Below, in pieces: positions 1-7,386 of a stretch of DNA of 36,035 nt. Below the pieces are notes generated by a model, which ran no database searches, had not been told where the DNA came from, and was given only the letters and a program-made list of their open reading frames with translations. Every line of letters begins with the position of its first letter. Position 1 is the stretch's first letter. Origin of the DNA: Plesiocystis pacifica SIR-1 (GTDB lineage Bacteria; Myxococcota_A; Polyangia; Nannocystales; Nannocystaceae); assembly GCF_000170895.1 (NCBI RefSeq), contig NZ_ABCS01000096.1:1-36035 (forward strand). The letters are read 5' to 3'. A program made the translations under genes and the position numbers.

Positions 1-2
1 CC

Positions 3-2159
3 CGCATCGCGCTCCGGGCCCTCCACGACCACCACTCCCCCCACGTGATCCTCGTCCACGACGACGAGCCGACCCCGACAGCCTCGAGCGAGTCGCTCTC
101 GGGCGAGGCGCTGGCGCGCACGCGCGGCCAGGGCCTCGCCGACACCCTCTCGGGCATGTCGGGGGTCGCGATCCTGCGCGGCAGCGCCGGCGGCATGGGC
201 AAGCCGATCATCCGCGGGCAGTTCGGCCGGCGGAACATGATCGTCGTCGACGGGGTGCGCCACGAGGGCCAAGAGTGGGGCCTCGACCACGCCCCCGAGG
301 TCGACCCCTACGCGGCCGGGCGGATCACCGTGATCAAGGGGGCCGGGACCACGCGCTTTGGCCCCGAGGCGATCGGCGGCGTGGTCCTGCTCGAGCCCGT
401 GCCGCTGCCGCGCCAGCCCGCGGTCACGGGCGAGGCCAGCACCGTCGGCGTGTCCAACCCCTTCGGCGGCGGCGGGGCCCTGCGCGTCGACTACGCCCCG
501 GCCTGGAAGGGTTGGGGCCGCGGCCTGGCCGTCCGCGCCGACGCCAACTTCGCCCGCCATCAGGCCGCCCGGACCCCCGACTACCCCCTCGACAACACCG
601 GCGCGCTGACCTGGAACGCCGGCGCGCGCGTGGGCTACCTGCGCCCCAAGGTCGACGTCGAGCTCGGCTATCGGGTCATGCGAAACCGCCTGGGCATCTG
701 CTCGTGCCTGCGCGTGGCCTCCCCCGAGGAGTTCGAGATCGTCATCAACCAGCAGCGCCCCGTCGACGTCGACGCCTACCAGGCCGACTTCGAGATCGAG
801 CGCCCCTACCAGGAGCTGTGGCACCACCTCGCCCTCGCCCGGCTGCGCGCCGAGCTGGGCGCGGCCGGAGAGCTCCACGCGATCTACGGCTACCAGTTCG
901 ACGACCGCAAGGAGTTCGACACCGTCCGCTCCAGCGTCACCGGCCCCCAGCTCGAGTTCGGCCTCGCCACCCACTCCCTCGACCTGCGCTTCGAGCACGC
1001 GGCCAAGCCCCTCGGCGCCGAGCAAGCGTGGAGCCTGGTCGGGACCCTCGGCGCGAGCGGGAGCTGGCAGGTCAACGACTTCACCTCCGCGAACACCCTC
1101 ATCCCCGACTACGAGCAGTGGAACTGGGCCGTCTACGACATCGAGCGCTTCGTCCACGAGCGCGTCGAGTTCGAGGTCGGGGCGCGCTACGAGGGCCTGC
1201 ACCGGAGCGCCTCCCTGTCCGAGCGCGACTGGCTCGGTCAAAACGCCACCGGCCGCCTCGACGCGGACCGCTGCGAGCGCGTCGGCGACGGGGGCCGCTG
1301 CGTCCACGACTTCCACACGCCCTCGGCGACCCTCGGCGTCCTCGCCCGGCCCCTCGCCAAGGTCCCCGAGCTGAGCTGGCGGACCCAGCTCGACTCGTCC
1401 GCGCGCATCCCCGCCATCGACGAGCAGTTCATGAACGGGGCCGCGCCCTCCTTCCCGCTGCTCGGCTTCGGCGACGCCAACATCGGCATCGAGCGCAGCT
1501 GGGGCGGCGAGTCGGGGCTGCGCTACGAGGGCGACTGGCTGGTGGTCGAGGCCGCGGGCCACGGCCACTACATCGACAACTACATCTACTTCGTGCCGGT
1601 GCCCCAGGAGGGCCAGTGCTACCCGCTGACCTGCACGACCCGCGGGCCCTTCCCGGTGTTCTCGTTCACGCCCACGGACGCCCTGTTCGGCGGCGGCGAG
1701 GTGCTCGTCGATCTGCACGCCCCGCGCCTGCCCCTGGGCCTGTCGGCCAGCGCCTCGTGGGTCCGCGGCTACGGCCTCGAGCCCCGCGAGCACCTCGCCT
1801 TCGTCCCCGGCGATCGCTACACCGCCGCGGGGCGGTGGTTTTGGCCCGACAGCAAGGTCTCGGCCCACGGCTACCTCGAGGTCAACGGCACCCTGGTGCT
1901 CCGCCAGGCCCGGGCCGCCGCCGAGCTCGACTTCGCCCCGCCGCCCCCGACCTACGTCCTGCTCGGCGCCGCCGCGGGCGTGGAGTTCAACACCCCGAAC
2001 CTGCTCTACCGCCTGAGCCTCGCCGGCAACAACCTGCTCAACAGCCGCTACCGCGACTACAACAGCCTGCTGCGCTACTTCGCGGACGAGCCAGGGTGGT
2101 CGCTGACCCTGCGCTTCTCGGCGGCCTTCGACACGCCCTTGGGCGCTCAGGCCCCCTGA
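3..2159 (+). CDS. TonB-dependent outer-membrane receptor, 5' truncated
   Basis: Outer-membrane beta-barrel transporter that would take up a scarce ligand using TonB energy. The frame is open to the left edge of the window (in phase from base 3), so the signal peptide and the true start lie outside; a GTG at 45 is internal. The visible N-terminus is a plug domain (LADTLSGMSGVAILRG, then IIRGQFGRRNMIVVDGVR and FGPEAIGGVVLLEP). The rest is alternating beta-strand and loop, ending in an aromatic-rich last strand (LTLRFSAAF). The plug segment around GQEWGLDHAPEVDP resembles plugs of metal-type receptors such as the ZnuD group (family knowledge), so a metal or metal complex is a reasonable but unproven ligand. 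Three loops carry close Cys pairs (CSC, CERVGDGGRC, CYPLTC), probably disulfides. The gene converges on an AraC-type regulator. Confidence 0.9.
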   Translation, partial: RIALRALHDHHSPHVILVHDDEPTPTASSESLSGEALARTRGQGLADTLSGMSGVAILRGSAGGMGKPIIRGQFGRRNMIVVDGVRHEGQEWGLDHAPEVDPYAAGRITVIKGAGTTRFGPEAIGGVVLLEPVPLPRQPAVTGEASTVGVSNPFGGGGALRVDYAPAWKGWGRGLAVRADANFARHQAARTPDYPLDNTGALTWNAGARVGYLRPKVDVELGYRVMRNRLGICSCLRVASPEEFEIVINQQRPVDVDAYQADFEIERPYQELWHHLALARLRAELGAAGELHAIYGYQFDDRKEFDTVRSSVTGPQLEFGLATHSLDLRFEHAAKPLGAEQAWSLVGTLGASGSWQVNDFTSANTLIPDYEQWNWAVYDIERFVHERVEFEVGARYEGLHRSASLSERDWLGQNATGRLDADRCERVGDGGRCVHDFHTPSATLGVLARPLAKVPELSWRTQLDSSARIPAIDEQFMNGAAPSFPLLGFGDANIGIERSWGGESGLRYEGDWLVVEAAGHGHYIDNYIYFVPVPQEGQCYPLTCTTRGPFPVFSFTPTDALFGGGEVLVDLHAPRLPLGLSASASWVRGYGLEPREHLAFVPGDRYTAAGRWFWPDSKVSAHGYLEVNGTLVLRQARAAAELDFAPPPPTYVLLGAAAGVEFNTPNLLYRLSLAGNNLLNSRYRDYNSLLRYFADEPGWSLTLRFSAAFDTPLGAQAP

Positions 2160-3142
2160 GCTCGACTCCGCCAGTCGCTGGGCGTCCGCCCGGTCCACCG
2201 CTTGAAGGCCCGCGAGAACGACGCCTGCGTCGCAAAGCCGAGCAGGAAGCCGACCTCGCCGACCGACAGGGCCCCCTGCTCGAGGGCCGCCACGGCCACC
2301 TCCCGGCGCGCGCCGTCGAGGGCCTCGCTGAAGCTCAGGCCCTGCGCCGCGAGCTGGCGCTGGAGCGTCCGGGGGCTCATCGCCAGGCCCGCCGCGACCT
2401 CCGAGAGCGTCGGCACGCCGCCGTGCAGTCGCTCGAGCAGGTCCTCGCGCAGGCGCTCGAGCAGCGGCGAAGCGGGCACGCGCTCGGTCAACAGGCGGGC
2501 GTGTTTGTCGAGCACCGAGAACAGCTCGCGGTTGGCCTGGACCACCGGCCGCTCGAGCCAGGCGTGGTCCATGACCCACTCGCTCGACGACCGACCAAAG
2601 CGCACGGGGCAGCCAAAGATGCGCTCGTGCTCGGCGACGCTCGGCGGGGCGGCGTGCTCGAAGTTCACGACCGCCACGGGGAAGTCCACGCCCGTCGCAA
2701 TCCGCGTGCGCAGCAAGCAAGTGCACAGCACGTACTCGGCGTACTGCCGGCCGACGGTCCCCCGCAGCTCCGGGACCATCACGAAGCGTGCCCGCGCGCC
2801 CTCGAGCTTCAGGTGCAGGCGGACCGCCGGGTTGATGATCGGGAAGTACTCGGCGAGCTTGGCCAGGCCCACCCCCACCGTCGGCGCGTTGGCGACGAGG
2901 AAGTCGATGACCCGGTAGGCCCCGAAGGGCAGGGCCTCCGAGGCGTGCAGGGCCAGGTCGGGGTCCCCCGAGCGCGCCAGCGCGATGGTCCACAGCCGGC
3001 GCACCGCTGGGGTCGGCAGCCGGCCGTCGGGATCGCGCAGCACGGCCTCGTCGATCTCGGCCTCGCGCAGCAGCGCGGGCACGTCGAGGCCCAGCTGTTC
3101 GCATGCGTCGACGAAGGCGCGGCTGGAGACGCTGAGGATCAT
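2147..3142 (-). CDS. AraC-family transcriptional regulator (OruR-like)
   Basis: 331-residue DNA-binding regulator. The N-terminal ~200 residues look like the Arabinose_bd-type ligand domain found in OruR/ArgR-like AraC proteins (a ~330-residue subfamily): RLPTPAVRRLWTIALARSGD, then LALHASEALPFGAY. The C-terminal ~95 residues are a double helix-turn-helix, with a first helix pair at LSEVAAGLAMSPRTLQRQL and the signature VGFLLGFATQASFSRAFKRW ending GRTPSDWR. The start is ATG; upstream there is only a weak purine stretch. The stop lies inside the end of the TonB receptor gene on the other strand (13-bp overlap), so the two may be regulated together or interfere by antisense transcription. A lipoprotein gene lies 56 bases upstream on the same strand. 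The effector is unknown. Confidence 0.88.
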   Translation of the reverse strand: MILSVSSRAFVDACEQLGLDVPALLREAEIDEAVLRDPDGRLPTPAVRRLWTIALARSGDPDLALHASEALPFGAYRVIDFLVANAPTVGVGLAKLAEYFPIINPAVRLHLKLEGARARFVMVPELRGTVGRQYAEYVLCTCLLRTRIATGVDFPVAVVNFEHAAPPSVAEHERIFGCPVRFGRSSSEWVMDHAWLERPVVQANRELFSVLDKHARLLTERVPASPLLERLREDLLERLHGGVPTLSEVAAGLAMSPRTLQRQLAAQGLSFSEALDGARREVAVAALEQGALSVGEVGFLLGFATQASFSRAFKRWTGRTPSDWRSRAQGA

Positions 3143-3198
3143 CGAAGGGCCCGCAACGACCCATATCAGCTTTCCTCAGGCCACACAGCCGCGCTGGC

Positions 3199-3795
3199 TC
3201 AGGGCTCTGCGCGCGCGTCCTCGAGGGCCGCCCGGGCCTGGTCCCACGTGGGCGGCTCGGCCGAGCTCTCGACCCAGCGGGTGGTCTCCCAGCCCAGGGT
3301 CGTCGTGTCCGTCAGCGACATCGCGCCGCCGTGGACTTCGCCCCAAACAAAGTTCATCAGCGCCTCCTGGCTCTCCCACAAGGTCAGCGTGCGGGCGCTG
3401 CCGCACGCCTCGGAGCCGCCAAAGCGGGCCCCCAGTAAACCGGGGCTCTCGAACACCACGCCGCTGACCTCCTCGCTCGCCGAGCCCAGGGCCTCTTGGT
3501 GCTCCGCCTCGGGCCGGGCCCAACCAGCGGTGGTTGCGACCACGTAGCTGCTGGGCAGGGCGACCGCCAGCTCGCCGGTCTCCGGGTCAAAGCTCGGGCC
3601 CATGAAGGGCGTGCCCCCGAAGTCGCTCTCGTCGCAGGCCGCCAGGGTCTCGAGGGTGGGGTCGGGGTCGGCGGGCTCGCCCTCGTCCGTGCCCGAGTCC
3701 GACGCCGGAGCGTCCCCGCAGGCCACCGGCGACGCGAGGCAAGCCGCCATCAGGACAGAGCCAGCCATGGATTGCAATGCAGTGTATTGGGTCAT
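3199..3795 (-). CDS. Lipoprotein with possible dimeric alpha-beta-barrel (ABM-like) domain
   Basis: 198-residue predicted secreted lipoprotein of unknown function. A hydrophobic segment leads to Cys in SPVACGDAP, followed by an acidic linker (DSGTDEGEPADPDP) typical of myxobacterial lipoproteins; MAAC a few residues earlier is an alternative lipid site. The globular part contains RTLTLWESQEALMNFVWGEV followed by HGGAM, a pattern that resembles ABM-type monooxygenase-like or DUF3291-like ferredoxin-fold domains (W-x-S-x-x-A-L-x-x-F then H-x-x-A-M). That match is from memory and moderate at best. I chose the ATG at 3795; a TTG two codons upstream also keeps the frame open. The N-terminus lacks the usual Lys/Arg, so export is likely but not certain. 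It lies 56 bases upstream of the AraC gene and could be co-transcribed with it. Confidence 0.72.
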   Translation of the reverse strand: MTQYTALQSMAGSVLMAACLASPVACGDAPASDSGTDEGEPADPDPTLETLAACDESDFGGTPFMGPSFDPETGELAVALPSSYVVATTAGWARPEAEHQEALGSASEEVSGVVFESPGLLGARFGGSEACGSARTLTLWESQEALMNFVWGEVHGGAMSLTDTTTLGWETTRWVESSAEPPTWDQARAALEDARAEP

Positions 3796-3801
3796 GCCCA
3801 A

Positions 3802-3811
3802 ACGCTAGCGT
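3802..3811. promoter_or_regulatory. 10-bp perfect palindrome before lipoprotein start
   Basis: ACGCTAGCGT is a perfect palindrome six bases upstream of the ATG at 3795 (minus strand). Its position suits an operator or a small leader hairpin, but a 10-bp palindrome can occur by chance, and nothing else supports a role. The remainder of the gap to 4056 (about 245 bases) shows no convincing gene; the open frames there lack family character. Confidence 0.2.
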
Positions 3812-4056
3812 CGGGGCGTCGCCGCGACTGCTCCGGGCGCGCCAAATGCTTGTCCGAACGCGCCGACCCAAAGGCGTACATGGAGCGAAGCGAAGGCGAC
3901 CGGGGTGATCGGTGACCTTCGCTTTCTCAGCGCTTCTCCTGGGCCAGACAAGCCCTCGCTCAGGGCAGCTGGGGCCCGCAAGCGCACCATGGTCACGGCT
4001 TGCCCCTTGGCCCAGGCACACGCCACGAACGAGCGCGGGAACACCGAGCGATGGAG

Positions 4057-4755
4057 CTACCGCTCGAAGCTCAGGTCGCGGATCCAGGCGGCCAGAACTT
4101 CAGCCTCCCGCGGGCTCAGGTCCGCCGGCAGCTTCACGCGGATCTCGAGGTCCCGGCGCAGGCGATGGATGTGCTCGATGCCCGGAGACTGCGACGACTC
4201 GGACTCGGGCCTCGACCCCCGAACCCGTGCCCGCGACCGGGCTGAACTCGGAGGCGTCGACGAGCCCCCCTTCCCGGCCGGGCGATCGAGTCGAAGGCGT
4301 GCTCCCTCACTCGAGCTCGCCAACGGCGACGCGCTGACCGGGGTCGCCACCCCGGGTTCGACTTCGCCCCTGTCTGTGTCCGCGGCAGCCTTCGACGTCC
4401 CGTCGGCGTCGACGGAGAGCGCGTCCGCGGGCTCTGACGCCGGGGGACCAGCCGCGAGCAGCTCGGCCAGGGTCTTGGGGTCCCGAGCCCAGACCAAGCG
4501 GCTTGGATGCCCTTTGCGACCGACCTTGAATTCACCCACACCGATGCCCGCGAGGCTGCGCAGCAGGTCGACCGCCTGACGGCGACTCACACCCTCGAGT
4601 TGGGCGAGCTCGTCGACGGTGGTGTGTTCGCCCGGCTCGAGCGTGCCGTCCGACATGGCGTCAAACAGACGCCCAAAGCTGGCCTTGCTTCGGTGGAGTT
4701 CGAACAACGCGGGGATATCGATGTCGACAGCCATCACGGATTTGCAGGTCACCAT
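4057..4755 (-). CDS. Winged-helix-like protein with conserved C-terminal helical module
   Basis: 232 residues, function unknown. Residues ~10-75 look like a winged-helix DNA-binding domain: HTTVDELAQLEGVSRRQAVD as helix-turn-helix, then VGEFKVGRKGHPSRLVW as wing. Residues ~85-190 are a low-complexity Ala/Ser/Pro/Glu/Arg linker, probably disordered. The last ~35 residues, RRDLEIRVKLPADLSPREAE followed by VLAAWIRDLSFE, form a compact module of the type LPxDL[ST]xxEAxxLxxxIxxL. I recall this at the C-terminus of many otherwise different bacterial proteins, where its role is not clear to me. A second ATG at 4734 (MAVDIDIP) is an alternative start; neither has a good ribosome site. It diverges from the small acidic protein gene at 4912 across a 156-base gap, so it could regulate that gene. 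Confidence 0.7.
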   Translation of the reverse strand: MVTCKSVMAVDIDIPALFELHRSKASFGRLFDAMSDGTLEPGEHTTVDELAQLEGVSRRQAVDLLRSLAGIGVGEFKVGRKGHPSRLVWARDPKTLAELLAAGPPASEPADALSVDADGTSKAAADTDRGEVEPGVATPVSASPLASSSEGARLRLDRPAGKGGSSTPPSSARSRARVRGSRPESESSQSPGIEHIHRLRRDLEIRVKLPADLSPREAEVLAAWIRDLSFER

Positions 4756-4834
4756 GCAGGCCCGCGAGACCGCAAGACGACCAAAAGATCAGCGACTCGC
4801 ACTAACGAGCGGCGTGGAAACACGATGCCCCAGA

Positions 4835-4899
4835 ACGGGACGCCGGCCGGAAAGCCGGCCCGTTCATGGGCTCTAGAGCGGTAGGATGAACGCCGCTAG
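4835..4899 (+). promoter_or_regulatory. Two stem-loops in the leader of the 4912 gene
   Basis: Hairpin 1 at 4835-4863: ACGGG pairs with CCCGT and CCGGC with GCCGG, with a 3-base bulge (ACG) and loop CGGAAA. Hairpin 2 at 4873-4899: CTAGAGCGG pairs with CCGCTAG with a 2-base bulge and loop TAGGATGAACG. The second stem ends immediately before the Shine-Dalgarno sequence AAGGAG, so folding could affect access to it. No known riboswitch class is recognised. The pairing is visible directly; function is inferred. Confidence 0.35.
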
Positions 4900-4905
4900 A
4901 AGGAG
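4900..4905 (+). promoter_or_regulatory. Shine-Dalgarno site fixing a GTG start
   Basis: AAGGAG lies 6 bases before the GTG at 4912. Few genes in this window have so clear a site, and it makes the GTG start convincing. Confidence 0.75.
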
Positions 4906-4911
4906 CCTATC

Positions 4912-5271
4912 GTGGCACAACTCACCGAAGCAGAGATCAAAGAGCACGCACAAAAGATCCTCGTCGAGTTCGAAGACGGCTGGCAGTGGAAGGACCTGTT
5001 CACAATCGTCCCCGTCGCCATGGAGGTCGTGGAGGACGCGAGCGAGATGACCGGCGCGGAGAAGCAGGCCTCCGTCGAGGCCATCCTCGACTACGTCATC
5101 GACAACACCGACACCCCCTGGCTGCCCGACAAGTTCATCGACCCGATCCTCAAGGAGGCGGTGAAGTACCTGATCCCGACCATCGCCGACGCCGCCAAGG
5201 GCAAATTCGGCGTCAACAAGTCCGTGCGTGCGGGCGCCGATGCAGCCGCGGCGACCGAAGACGCTGGCTGA
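4912..5271 (+). CDS. Small acidic helical protein, unknown function
   Basis: 119 residues starting at GTG behind a strong AAGGAG site. It has no signal peptide or membrane segment, so it is probably cytoplasmic. The sequence is acidic and predicted helical. The best-defined part is ILDYVIDNTDTPWLPDKFID followed by PILKEAVKYLIPTIADAAKG. This resembles small proteins of unknown function that carry an 'EK...V...VI....D.PWLPD..iDp.lk..ip..id' pattern; I cannot name a family with confidence. The Ala-rich C-terminus looks disordered. The gene is monocistronic: its own structured leader lies upstream and a strong terminator hairpin starts 16 bases after the stop. The strong ribosome site suggests it is well expressed. 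Confidence 0.8.
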   Translation: MAQLTEAEIKEHAQKILVEFEDGWQWKDLFTIVPVAMEVVEDASEMTGAEKQASVEAILDYVIDNTDTPWLPDKFIDPILKEAVKYLIPTIADAAKGKFGVNKSVRAGADAAAATEDAG

Positions 5272-5286
5272 GCGCCGCCGCGAACC

Positions 5287-5328
5287 AACGCAAAGAGCGC
5301 AGCCGCATGGCCGCGCTCTTTTGCGTTT
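5287..5328. terminator. Strong hairpin terminator between convergent genes
   Basis: AACGCAAAGAGCGC at 5287-5300 pairs with GCGCTCTTTTGCGTT at 5313-5327, 14 pairs with one bulged T, around a short GC-rich loop (AGCCGCATGGCC, partly self-pairing). It sits 16 bases after the stop of the 4912 gene and 10 bases after the pckA stop on the other strand, so it can terminate both. The T-run lies within the stem on each strand rather than after it, which is weaker than a classical terminator. Confidence 0.75.
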
Positions 5329-5337
5329 GGGGGCTCG

Positions 5338-7122
5338 TCAGCCGTTGACGGCGGCCTCGACGATGGGCTGCGCGACCTTCCACTTCTCGAGGAAGGCCCG
5401 GCGCTCGCTCTTCATGCGATCGACCCAGGCGCCGTACTCCGCCATGCGCTCCTTGTCGGCGTAAAAGCGCCGCGGCTGGAGGATCTCGGCGGGCACGCGC
5501 TCGAGCAGGCTCGCGTTCTCGGGCGCCTCGACGTCGACGACCTCGTAGCCAAAGTCGGGGTCGCGGGTCCACACGATCTGGCCCTCGACCATCGCCTCGA
5601 GCATGGCCGAGGAGTGGCGGATCTTGACCTTGAGGGACGCGCCGGCCTTGGTCGTCGCCGCGTCGCCGCCGACGTAGCCGGTGTTCATCAGCCACATCGT
5701 GGTCTTGTCGAAGGTCGCGGCGAGCTCGGAGAAGCGCTCGGCCTGGCGGCCGTGGGCGAGGGGGAAGAAGGGCTGGGTGAAGGGCGAGCGGGTCTTGCCG
5801 CGCTCCTTGCCCGCCGCCGAGGTCTTGCTGGTCTCGCCGAGCATCAGGTAGCCCGCGGCCTGCTCGGGGCTGGTGAAGCGGACCAGCCCGGGCATGGCCG
5901 CGTCCGAGCCCTCGTCGCGGTTGAGGATGCCGAGGGAGTAGACGGCGGGGATGGTCTCGAGCACGGCCGCGTCCTCGACGGAGGACATCGGGATGATCGA
6001 GCGGCCGTTCTCCGTCCACATCACGAAGTCCCAGCCGTCCTTGGGGATGCCCTTGTCGACCACGGACTCGAGGGTGACGCTGCCGTCGATGTAGGCGTCG
6101 ACGTTGGCCTGGGGGGCGCCGGTGCCGATGAGCACGTCGCGGAGGCGGCGGACGTCCTCGGGGCTCAGCGCCGACTTGTCGAACACCGGGTTGCCCTCGG
6201 CGTCGATGAACACGTTCTCGATCCACGCGTCGGCGGACATGGTCCCGCGGTAGATGACCGGCTCGGCCTCCTCGGTCAGGCTCCAGGTCTTGGCGAAGCA
6301 GCCGTTCTCGGTGACCGAGACCTCACCCCCGGGCCACAGCGTGATCATGTCGTCCTGCACCGGCAAGGTGTGCTCGCCCTGCTTGGAGAAGGTCGTGGTC
6401 GTCTTGCCCGTGCCCGACAGGCCGAGGATGCCCATGGTCAGGTGCTCCTTCTCGGTCCGGATCTCCTTGGCGCCCGCGTGCATGACCAGCGCCCCCTGGT
6501 CGAAGAGCAGCTTGGCGAGCATGCGCAGCGCGCCCTTTTTGCTCTCGCCGAAGTAGTCGGCGCCCATGATGTAGGTGACGTAGTTGTCGAGGTCGACGAC
6601 GATGGCCTGGCGGCCCGGCATGTCGACGAAGAAGTCCGGGGTGTAGACCAGGCGAAAGGCCGGCGCGAAGGGCTGCTTGGCGGCCTCCTCCCCTTCCACC
6701 CGCGCCCGGGGGAAGGACAGGATCTGCTGCATCCCAGCAATGTTCGCGCCCTCGAGGGTGTAGCACCACTGCACCGGGACCGCGCGCGGGCCCACGCCGA
6801 CATAACCGTCGATGAGCAGCAGCTTGCCCTTGGCTTGGATGTACTCGGCCTGCTCCGCGATCAGCTTGTCGGCGTCGGCCGGGCTGATGACGTTGTGGGA
6901 GTATTTTTGCGGCGCGCCTTCACGATCGATGATGTAGGTGAAGGGGGCCATGCGCGCCTTGTTGCGCGCGACCTTGTTGACGCTACCCCGCGCCGTACGG
7001 GTGCAAAACGGCGTATGCTCGAGGGCCAGCTCGCGTAGCTCGTCCTGGCTCGGGTTAGCCAGGATCTCGACATCGAAGGGGAGGGCAGGCTGCTTCGGGA
7101 GCTCCAGGTGGCGCGTCGTCAT
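5338..7122 (-). CDS. pckA: Phosphoenolpyruvate carboxykinase (ATP)
   Basis: Converts oxaloacetate and ATP to phosphoenolpyruvate, CO2 and ADP (EC 4.1.1.49), the entry step of gluconeogenesis, in the cytoplasm. Signatures seen: YFGESKKGAL (PEPCK signature, residues ~190-199), P-loop GLSGTGKT (234-241), kinase-2 region QDDMITLWPGGEV (~256-268) followed by ENGCFAKTWSL, and WLMNTGYVGG near the adenine/C-terminal domain. These assign it to the ATP rather than the GTP family. At 594 residues it is longer than the usual 520-540. I chose the ATG at 7122 because GAGG stands 4 bases upstream; an in-frame start at 7188 would add 22 residues with no family character. It converges on the 4912 gene across a shared terminator, and 264 bases upstream include a candidate operator. 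Confidence 0.95.
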   Translation of the reverse strand: MTTRHLELPKQPALPFDVEILANPSQDELRELALEHTPFCTRTARGSVNKVARNKARMAPFTYIIDREGAPQKYSHNVISPADADKLIAEQAEYIQAKGKLLLIDGYVGVGPRAVPVQWCYTLEGANIAGMQQILSFPRARVEGEEAAKQPFAPAFRLVYTPDFFVDMPGRQAIVVDLDNYVTYIMGADYFGESKKGALRMLAKLLFDQGALVMHAGAKEIRTEKEHLTMGILGLSGTGKTTTTFSKQGEHTLPVQDDMITLWPGGEVSVTENGCFAKTWSLTEEAEPVIYRGTMSADAWIENVFIDAEGNPVFDKSALSPEDVRRLRDVLIGTGAPQANVDAYIDGSVTLESVVDKGIPKDGWDFVMWTENGRSIIPMSSVEDAAVLETIPAVYSLGILNRDEGSDAAMPGLVRFTSPEQAAGYLMLGETSKTSAAGKERGKTRSPFTQPFFPLAHGRQAERFSELAATFDKTTMWLMNTGYVGGDAATTKAGASLKVKIRHSSAMLEAMVEGQIVWTRDPDFGYEVVDVEAPENASLLERVPAEILQPRRFYADKERMAEYGAWVDRMKSERRAFLEKWKVAQPIVEAAVNG

Positions 7123-7327
7123 GGTGCCTCGGTGCGCGACCGATAACACGGCGTTCGGTCCCTTTCCACCGCGCAAGGCGGTCGCCACTCACTCCGGCGG
7201 CGCATCGTGCACTTCACGTTTTTCTCACGATTTCATGAACTTAGAGCCAAGGCGAGATCCCGACGAAGACGCCGCCCCCGCCCCGCGTGAGGGCCGGGAA
7301 CGCGCACCGCAACGACGGATCACACGC

Positions 7328-7344
7328 GCTTCGGCAAATCGCCG
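7328..7344. promoter_or_regulatory. Inverted repeat in the pckA / 7387 divergent gap
   Basis: TTCGGC-AAATC-GCCGAA, perfect 6-bp arms with a 5-base spacer, 42 bases before the ATG at 7387 in the region between two divergent genes. It could be an operator or a small hairpin in the leader. No sigma-70-like promoter could be assigned with confidence in this gap. Confidence 0.3.
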
Positions 7345-7386
7345 AAAACCTGACACCGCAGAGCCCTGCCCCTAAGTTGGCCGAGC

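Noticed and set aside
275..3547. Very long Arg/Pro-rich open frame across the TonB receptor and the AraC gene
   Set aside because: Composition is typical of a shifted GC-rich frame, and it runs through two genes with firm domain evidence.
3805..4044. Possible 79-residue gene on the minus strand between the lipoprotein and winged-helix genes
   Set aside because: No ribosome site, no motif and mixed composition; it lies in a gap with overlapping open frames in several phases.
7123..7188. Upstream start for pckA adding 22 residues
   Set aside because: No ribosome site and no family similarity; the ATG at 7122 has GAGG upstream.
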